From contig JAAZKO010000054.1 of NCBI GenBank assembly GCA_012799795.1, positions 1 to 6,564 on the forward strand: a DNA stretch of 6,564 nucleotides, in the 5' to 3' direction. Each line of letters begins with the position of its first letter. Within the stretch, counting starts at the first letter, position 1. Below are positions 5,752 through 6,564 of this stretch, one piece after another. The stretch comes from Minisyncoccota bacterium (lineage in GTDB: Bacteria > Patescibacteriota > Microgenomatia > UBA1400 > PJMF01). Made by a program: the position numbers and the translations under genes. A model generated the notes under the pieces. It saw nothing but the letters and a program-made list of their open reading frames with translations. It was not told the origin of the DNA and did not search any database.

Positions 5752-5760
5752 ATTATAGCA
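5752..5760 (-). promoter_or_regulatory. Extended -10 promoter for pnp
   Basis: The minus strand reads TGCTATAAT, a perfect -10 hexamer with the TGN extension, in the rpsO-pnp gap. The best -35 match at 17 bp spacing is poor (CTCATA, 3 of 6), which the TGN element can compensate. The predicted start is near 5745, giving a pnp leader of about 140 nt. The motif is seen directly; activity is inferred. Confidence 0.6.
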
Positions 5761-5785
5761 AATTTTAGCTAATATATGAGTGGAC

Positions 5786-6055
5786 TTACTTACTTAAACC
5801 CAATTTATCGATTAACTTACGATAACGATCTTCACTACGGCTTAAAAGAAAATTTAATAAACGACGACGTTTAGAAACTTGTTTTAATAAACCCTTGCGG
5901 GAATGATTATCTTTTTTGTGGGTTTTAAGATGTTCAGTTAACTCTTGAATTGAAGCAGTTAACAAAGCAATCTGCACCTCTGGAGAACCAGTGTCGCCCT
6001 CAAATAAAGCAAAGTCTTTGATAATTTGAGCTTTTTGCTCACTATTTAATGCCAT
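5786..6055 (-). CDS. rpsO: 30S ribosomal protein S15
   Basis: S15 is a primary 16S rRNA-binding protein of the small-subunit platform. It is needed for central-domain assembly and for an inter-subunit bridge. The product is 89 residues, the exact standard length. It carries the family hallmarks: GDTGSPEVQIALLT near residues 20-33, the rRNA-contacting HKKDNHSRKGLL near 46-57, and the basic SKRRRLLNFL near 61-70. All are intact and the protein is essentially all helical. The ATG is preceded by AAAGGA with a 3-nt spacer (AAAGG with 4), a usable Shine-Dalgarno sequence. Upstream is infB, as in the classic infB-rpsO-pnp region, but rbfA, truB and ribF are absent in between. Downstream, 179 bp separate it from pnp. 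There is no obvious intrinsic terminator just after the stop, so read-through into pnp is possible. Confidence 0.97.
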   Translation of the reverse strand: MALNSEQKAQIIKDFALFEGDTGSPEVQIALLTASIQELTEHLKTHKKDNHSRKGLLKQVSKRRRLLNFLLSRSEDRYRKLIDKLGLSK

Positions 6056-6068
6056 AATTCCTTTCGAT

Positions 6069-6106
6069 TTTGCCTTTAACCATTAAGTCTGAACCTAATT
6101 GGCAAA
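6069..6106 (-). promoter_or_regulatory. Foldable rpsO mRNA leader
   Basis: In the transcript, UUUGCC (6106-6101) can pair with GGCAAA (6074-6069), a 6-bp stem ending 4 nt upstream of the Shine-Dalgarno sequence (AAAGGA, 6064-6059). An alternative stem pairs CCAAUUA (6102-6096) with UAAUGG (6085-6080) through one bulged A. The two share 6101-6102 and so cannot both form fully. In several bacteria S15 represses its own mRNA by binding a structured leader. Both the pairing and the position fit that idea, but no known S15-leader class was recognised. Confidence 0.35.
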
Positions 6107-6134
6107 GTAAGCATTATTATTTTTTAACCTGGAT

Positions 6135-6143
6135 ATTGTAACA
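6135..6143 (-). promoter_or_regulatory. Candidate extended -10 promoter for rpsO
   Basis: On the minus strand this reads TGTTACAAT, a -10 hexamer TACAAT (5 of 6 matches to TATAAT) with the TGN extension. It starts 3 bp after the infB stop codon. No convincing -35 box lies 17 bp upstream, which is usual for TGN promoters. The predicted start would be near 6128, giving an rpsO leader of about 70 nt. Read-through from infB is also likely. This is inference from motif and position. Confidence 0.4.
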
Positions 6144-6146
6144 CAA

Positions 6147-6564
6147 TTATTCTTCTTGGCGATAAGCAACAATTAAATCTCCAACTTGAAACTCTAATTT
6201 TTTATTTTTAAAAGTTAAGCCGGCTTCATTTTTACTTTTCACCACTTTAATCTCATCTTTACCATGCATCATTCTTTTAATAACTGGATTAGCAACAATT
6301 TCTTCACCCCGTTTAAGATGTAATAAATCATGTTGTTTAATCTCACCAGTTTTTACTCTAACGCCAGCAATTTTCTCCCCCTTCATCTCAAATATTTCCA
6401 AAATTTCTGCTTCAGCAATCACCACCTCGTCAATAGTGGAGTCCATTAATTTCAACATTTGTTTTTGCAAATCTTCAATTAAATGATAAATTACATCATA
6501 TTGTTTTATCTTAACCCCCATATTTTTGGCAATTTTTTTAATTGAATTGGATACCTTAATATTA
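6147..6564 (-). CDS. infB: Translation initiation factor IF-2, C-terminal part (5' end outside window)
   Basis: IF-2 is the GTPase that brings initiator fMet-tRNA to the 30S subunit and promotes 50S joining. Only the last 138 codons are visible. The frame stays open to the window edge beyond the first in-window Met codon at 6519-6521, so the gene enters from outside and that Met is internal. The visible part starts in the end of domain 3 and the linker helix (KIAKNMGVKIKQYDVIYHLI resembles the family's YxVIYxLI segment). It continues into the C2 domain that binds the fMet-tRNA acceptor end (AGVRVKTGEIKQHD, then MMHGKDEIKVVKSKNEAGL and the closing VGDLIVAY). The family usually has ECGI where this protein has EAGL. 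The G domain is not in the window. The stop is TAA, and rpsO begins 91 bp downstream. The family call is very secure. Confidence 0.95.
   Translation of the reverse strand, partial: NIKVSNSIKKIAKNMGVKIKQYDVIYHLIEDLQKQMLKLMDSTIDEVVIAEAEILEIFEMKGEKIAGVRVKTGEIKQHDLLHLKRGEEIVANPVIKRMMHGKDEIKVVKSKNEAGLTFKNKKLEFQVGDLIVAYRQEE

Noticed and set aside
11..6564. Alternative genetic code with UGA recoded, as in some Patescibacteria
   Set aside because: All eight genes are full length under the standard code with no internal TGA. Too few stops are visible to say more.
1..6564. CRISPR array, tRNA, IS element, phage or toxin-antitoxin genes
   Set aside because: No direct-repeat array, cloverleaf, transposase or small paired ORFs were seen on either strand.

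Overview
The window is AT-rich bacterial DNA (roughly one third G+C by eye). All eight recognisable genes lie on the minus strand, so transcription runs from high to low coordinates. In that order they are: the 3' end of infB (cut by the window edge), rpsO, pnp, a LacD-like TIM-barrel protein, a Mn-type superoxide dismutase, a DEDDy 3'-5' exonuclease, and two different NUDIX hydrolases. The pieces suggest a small, compact genome, plausibly of the Candidate Phyla Radiation/Patescibacteria: short intergenic gaps, an infB-rpsO-pnp core with none of the usual rbfA/truB/ribF genes between infB and rpsO, a Lys-rich AT-driven proteome, and mixed Shine-Dalgarno and leaderless starts. The phylum is an inference; no rRNA or other decisive marker is present. 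The standard code reads through every gene, and the visible stops are TAA and TAG.

Layout. 6147-6564: C-terminal part of translation factor IF-2. 6056-6146: short spacer with an extended -10 promoter and a possible foldable leader for rpsO. 5786-6055: ribosomal protein S15. 5607-5785: the longest gap (179 bp), with a good extended -10 promoter and a pnp leader that can fold into several hairpins, one followed by a U-run. 3330-5606: full-length polynucleotide phosphorylase with a basic Asn/Arg-rich tail. 2457-3284: LacD-like aldolase-fold protein that seems to have lost its catalytic residues and is probably translated from a leaderless mRNA. 2328-2456: promoter region of the superoxide dismutase with a good sigma-70-type promoter, a 9-bp-arm inverted repeat over its -35 box, and a possible second promoter. 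1698-2327: superoxide dismutase. 1069-1653: exonuclease. 525-1064 and 11-496: NUDIX hydrolases. No gap exceeds 300 bp. No tRNA, rRNA, CRISPR array, IS element or prophage gene is visible.

Functionally there are two blocks. The upstream block (infB, rpsO, pnp) is conserved translation and RNA-decay machinery. The downstream block (superoxide dismutase, exonuclease, two NUDIX proteins) is tightly spaced, has no internal terminator, and reads like an oxidative-damage or nucleotide-clean-up operon driven from the sod promoter. The LacD-like gene sits between the blocks with its own promoter.

Nothing here is clearly a new molecular system. The most interesting points are the apparently non-catalytic LacD-like protein on a leaderless message, the structured pnp and rpsO leaders, the palindromic sod control region, and the recurring TG-N-TATANT promoter pattern.
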